Shown here in pieces: positions 14,958 to 17,114 of a DNA stretch of 17,114 nt; the first letter of the stretch is position 1; every line of letters starts with the position of its first letter. The notes below the pieces were generated by a model. It searched no databases. It was not told the DNA's origin and saw nothing but the letters and a program-made list of their open reading frames with translations. Origin of the DNA: an uncultured Porphyromonadaceae bacterium. GTDB lineage: Bacteria; Bacteroidota; Bacteroidia; Bacteroidales; Muribaculaceae. The stretch covers positions 1-17,114 of the forward strand of contig CAMVDK010000032.1 of assembly GCA_947166165.1 (NCBI GenBank), in the 5' to 3' direction. The translations under genes were made by a program, and so were the position numbers.

Positions 14958-15473
14958 TCACTTCAGTTGATAGGCCAGACGCTCGGCACCGTCGGCCAGA
15001 TAGATGATGCCGCAATAGGTGAACCCCAGACGCGGCAGCAGGCGCCGCATGATGACGTTGTCGCGGTGCGTATCGATGCGCAGGTTGGCATCCTGCCTGC
15101 GGCACCAGTCGATGATGACCGCCAGCACCCCATGGCTGCCGGCACGGCTCGCTATGCGGTGAATCACATGGTAGGGCGCAGTGTCGTCGAGCCAGCAGCC
15201 CTCGTAGATGGCTGCATAGGTCGGCTCCGGACTGGGCACGAAGGCAAACGCACCCACCGCGAGCCCATCGCCATCCACCACCACGAAGCTCACGCCCAGC
15301 GCGATGTCGCGTTCAAACACCTCGCGGCTCGGATAGCCATTCACCCACTGGTTCATATTGCCCGACGCGCGCATCGTGGCCCGTGCCTCATCGGCCAGTG
15401 CCAACAGCACGTCGACATCGGCCGCCGTCGAACGGCGAACCGAATATCCCTTGTCATTCCCCTTCGTTTCCAT
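14958..15473 (-). CDS. GNAT-family N-acetyltransferase
   Basis: 171 residues from ATG 15473. It has the GNAT layout: an N-terminal strand (YSVRRSTAADVDVL), a middle sheet (SFVVVDGDGLAVGAFAFVP), an IHRIAS turn with a Gly-containing acetyl-CoA loop (RAGSHGVLAVIIDWCRR), and the C-terminal motif DTHRDNVIMRRLLPRLGF followed by TYCGIIYL. Acetyl-CoA is the likely donor; the acceptor is unknown. Alternative in-frame starts exist at 15491 and 15554. I favour 15473 because the family domain begins directly after it, and a -7 element (15486-15479) sits immediately upstream. Confidence 0.85.
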   Translation of the reverse strand: METKGNDKGYSVRRSTAADVDVLLALADEARATMRASGNMNQWVNGYPSREVFERDIALGVSFVVVDGDGLAVGAFAFVPSPEPTYAAIYEGCWLDDTAPYHVIHRIASRAGSHGVLAVIIDWCRRQDANLRIDTHRDNVIMRRLLPRLGFTYCGIIYLADGAERLAYQLK

Positions 15474-15478
15474 ACCCG

Positions 15479-15486
15479 CAAATTTA
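15479..15486 (-). promoter_or_regulatory. Possible -7 element of the acetyltransferase gene
   Basis: TAAATTTG on the minus strand (15486 to 15479) fits TAnnTTTG, but only a weak -33 (TTTTC-like, about 21 nt upstream, in the terminator's T-tract) accompanies it. The start codon ATG at 15473 follows after five bases, so a transcript from here would have almost no leader. Confidence 0.35.
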
Positions 15487-15510
15487 CTCATTCCATCAAA
15501 GAAAAGACGA

Positions 15511-15549
15511 AAAGCGGGACAACAACCTCCGGCCCCATTGTCCCGCTTT
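15511..15549 (-). terminator. Intrinsic terminator after the alcohol dehydrogenase gene
   Basis: A 12-bp perfect stem, AAAGCGGGACAA (15511-15522) with TTGTCCCGCTTT (15538-15549), and a 15-nt loop. On the minus strand it is followed by T-rich sequence (TTTTCGTCTTTTC, counting stem Ts). It lies 17 nt past the dehydrogenase stop and separates it from the acetyltransferase. Confidence 0.85.
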
Positions 15550-15566
15550 GGCAAAAAATGGATTTC

Positions 15567-16751
15567 TTATTCCATGCACATGCGGTAGATTTGCTCCACA
15601 TCGTGCTGGCGCAGGGGCTTGAAGCCTTGGAGCACATCGCCACCGACCGACTTGCGGGCCATCACGGCGAAATGGGTCTCGTCGATGCCCACCTCGGGGA
15701 GGGTGCGCTTCAGGCCCAGGGTGCCGAACAGGAACTGGCTCATGGCATCAATGGTCTGACGGGCGATGGCCATAGGCTCTTGACCGGGGTTGATGCCGAA
15801 CACGTTGGTGCCCAGCTGCACGTATTTCGACACGTTGGTCTCGTCGAGGCAGTACTGCATCCAGCGCGGGGTGAGGATGGCCAGGCCGAGGCCGTGGGTG
15901 ATGTCGTAGATGGCCGAGAGCTCGTGCTCCATGGGATGGCAGCTCCACGCCAAGCGTTTGCCGCCATTGACGAAGCCGTTGATGGCCCACGACGAGGTCC
16001 ACATCAGGTTGGCGCGTGCCTCGTAGTTCTCCGGCTCGCGCATGGCGATGGGGGCATAGCGGATGATGGTTTTCATCAAGCCTTCCATGAAGCAGTCGAG
16101 CATGTACATGTCCTGGTCCATGTTGAAGTACACCTCCAGGATGTGCGACATCATGTCGGCAGCGCCGCAGGCCGTCTGGTAGGGACTCACGGTGAAGGTG
16201 TTGGTCGGGTCGAGGAACGAGACCTTGGGCAGCAGCAGCGGATAGAGGGCGCCATACTTGTCCTGCGTCTCGGGGTTGCTGATCACGCCTCCGCTGTCCA
16301 TCTCCGAGCCGGTGGCCGCGAGGGTGAGGATGTCGATGATGGGCAGAGCCTTGTCGACAGAGACGGTGCCGCGCTTGGCGGGGTCGAGGAAGTCCCACGG
16401 GTCGTGGTCGACGCAGGCTCCGGCGGCGATGAACTTGGTGGCGTCGATGGTCGATCCACCGCCCACAGCCAGCAGCACGTCGATGTGGTGGTCCTTGCAC
16501 ATCTGCGCGCCACGGCGCACCGAGTCGATGCGCGGATTGGGTTCGATGCCCGGCAGTTCGAAGAGTTCGAGGCCGGCATCGCGGATTTCTTTCACCACGC
16601 GGTCGTAGAGTCCCATGCGCTTGATGGAGCCGCCGCCATAGGTCATCAGCACGCGTGTGCCATATTTCTTCAGTTCAGCACCCAAGTGCTGCAGTTGGTC
16701 GCGCCCGAAGTAGACGCGCACCGGGATGTCGTAAACAAAATCGTGTATCAT
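15567..16751 (-). CDS. Iron-type alcohol dehydrogenase (BdhA/YqhD-like)
   Basis: 394 residues, the usual length for the family. The N-terminal NAD(P)-binding half shows VYFGRDQL, YGGGSIKRMGLYDRV and AVGGGSTIDATKFIA. The metal site is visible in the helical half: AADMMSH (Asp and His ligands four residues apart), then WSCHPMEHELS and YDITHGLGLAIL with two further His ligands. This matches the Asp-His-His-His arrangement of E. coli YqhD. Related enzymes reduce aldehydes such as butyraldehyde with NADPH in fermentation or aldehyde detoxification. It starts 34 nt after the preceding minus-strand gene, so cotranscription is possible; no consensus promoter is seen between them. A strong terminator follows. 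Confidence 0.93.
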   Translation of the reverse strand: MIHDFVYDIPVRVYFGRDQLQHLGAELKKYGTRVLMTYGGGSIKRMGLYDRVVKEIRDAGLELFELPGIEPNPRIDSVRRGAQMCKDHHIDVLLAVGGGSTIDATKFIAAGACVDHDPWDFLDPAKRGTVSVDKALPIIDILTLAATGSEMDSGGVISNPETQDKYGALYPLLLPKVSFLDPTNTFTVSPYQTACGAADMMSHILEVYFNMDQDMYMLDCFMEGLMKTIIRYAPIAMREPENYEARANLMWTSSWAINGFVNGGKRLAWSCHPMEHELSAIYDITHGLGLAILTPRWMQYCLDETNVSKYVQLGTNVFGINPGQEPMAIARQTIDAMSQFLFGTLGLKRTLPEVGIDETHFAVMARKSVGGDVLQGFKPLRQHDVEQIYRMCME

Positions 16752-16785
16752 CTCTGCTTATTTCGGTTGATTAGGGTTATACGGG

Positions 16786-17114
16786 TCAAATGCTGGTCTC
16801 GTTGAGGATTTTGAACAGAGCCTTGTCCACGTCTATCTCTGGCAGTACAAAAGCAAACAATACGTCCAGTATATGAACAACCGCCTTGCAGTACGGCTCC
16901 CGTCCGGGTTCATTACTCAGAAAGATGTCCACTGTGGGTTGCTTTACTTGCTCGCGGTCGTAGGATGCATAGTACGGAGGCAATTCTTCATCCATCACTG
17001 ATCCGTTTATCCAACCGATAGTCTCGCTGAAATGTGAGAGTTCATGGGTTGGTAGTAAGTCAATCACAATCTTGCAGAGGCTCTTGTATATACCCTGATG
17101 CGTGATATTTTCCC
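16786..17114 (-). CDS. Unrecognised protein, C-terminal part (partial)
   Basis: 108 codons are visible with no stop up to the window edge. The only in-frame internal start-like codon is GTG at 17067, and the frame stays open upstream of it (ENITHQGIYKSLC...), so I treat the gene as continuing beyond 17114. The visible part is soluble, acidic and mixed alpha/beta (LLPTHELSHFSETIGWIN, VDIFLSNEPG, VVHILDVLFAFVLPEIDVD). No motif is recognised. It lies 34 nt upstream of the alcohol dehydrogenase and may share its transcript. Confidence 0.55.
   Translation of the reverse strand, partial: ENITHQGIYKSLCKIVIDLLPTHELSHFSETIGWINGSVMDEELPPYYASYDREQVKQPTVDIFLSNEPGREPYCKAVVHILDVLFAFVLPEIDVDKALFKILNETSI

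Noticed and set aside
14967..16805. 612-codon open frame on the plus strand
   Set aside because: Antisense to the acetyltransferase and the alcohol dehydrogenase, both of which have unmistakable family motifs.

Overview
This window looks like chromosomal DNA from a Bacteroidales bacterium (Prevotella/Muribaculaceae-like). Three things point there: several promoters match the Bacteroidota pattern TTTG or TTG, 19-20 nt, TAnnTTTG; the first gene is a BspA-type leucine-rich-repeat surface protein with SusE/SusF-like modules; and Shine-Dalgarno sequences are weak or absent. Most of the window is GC-rich. Roughly 5,700-8,080 is clearly more AT-rich and holds gene remnants, which suggests an accessory, rearranged locus.

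Layout. 1-2791 (-) is a large secreted modular surface protein, cut by the window edge inside tandem 84-residue repeats. 3162-3551 (+) is a small secreted RlpA/3D-like barrel protein with its own promoter and terminator. 3740-3967 (+) is an apparently complete, unannotated structured small RNA with promoter, long rod-shaped fold and intrinsic terminator. It is followed directly by a membrane-associated cluster: an SPFH-GYF protein (4034-5137), a four-helix membrane protein (5165-5509) and a zinc-ribbon protein with a C-terminal membrane segment (5529-6347). Next come the 3' remnant of a Ycf46-like AAA ATPase (about 6349-6837), a lipoprotein (6887-7333), the 3' scar of a second zinc-ribbon membrane gene (7329-7376) and the intact paralogue (7603-8070). 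The cluster recalls the SPFH plus zinc-ribbon partners of PspA-type membrane-stress modules, although no PspA is in view.

8071-8586 is non-coding. It holds a remarkable run of about ten consecutive short hairpins (8102-8360), one large hairpin (8404-8448) and the promoter of the next operon. 8587-14920 (+) is a five-gene tripartite ABC-2 efflux operon: TolC-like outer-membrane factor, HlyD-like lipoprotein adaptor, two ATPases and two permeases (six proteins counting the outer-membrane factor). It is organised like E. coli YbhGFSR, but with the fused YbhF split into two genes. The two ATPases carry complementary degenerate motifs, implying one active and one weak ATP site.

The right end is on the minus strand: a GNAT acetyltransferase (14958-15473), an intrinsic terminator, an iron-type alcohol dehydrogenase of the BdhA/YqhD kind (15567-16751) and the 3' part of an unrecognised gene (16786-17114). 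No tRNA, rRNA, CRISPR array, transposase or integrase was seen.
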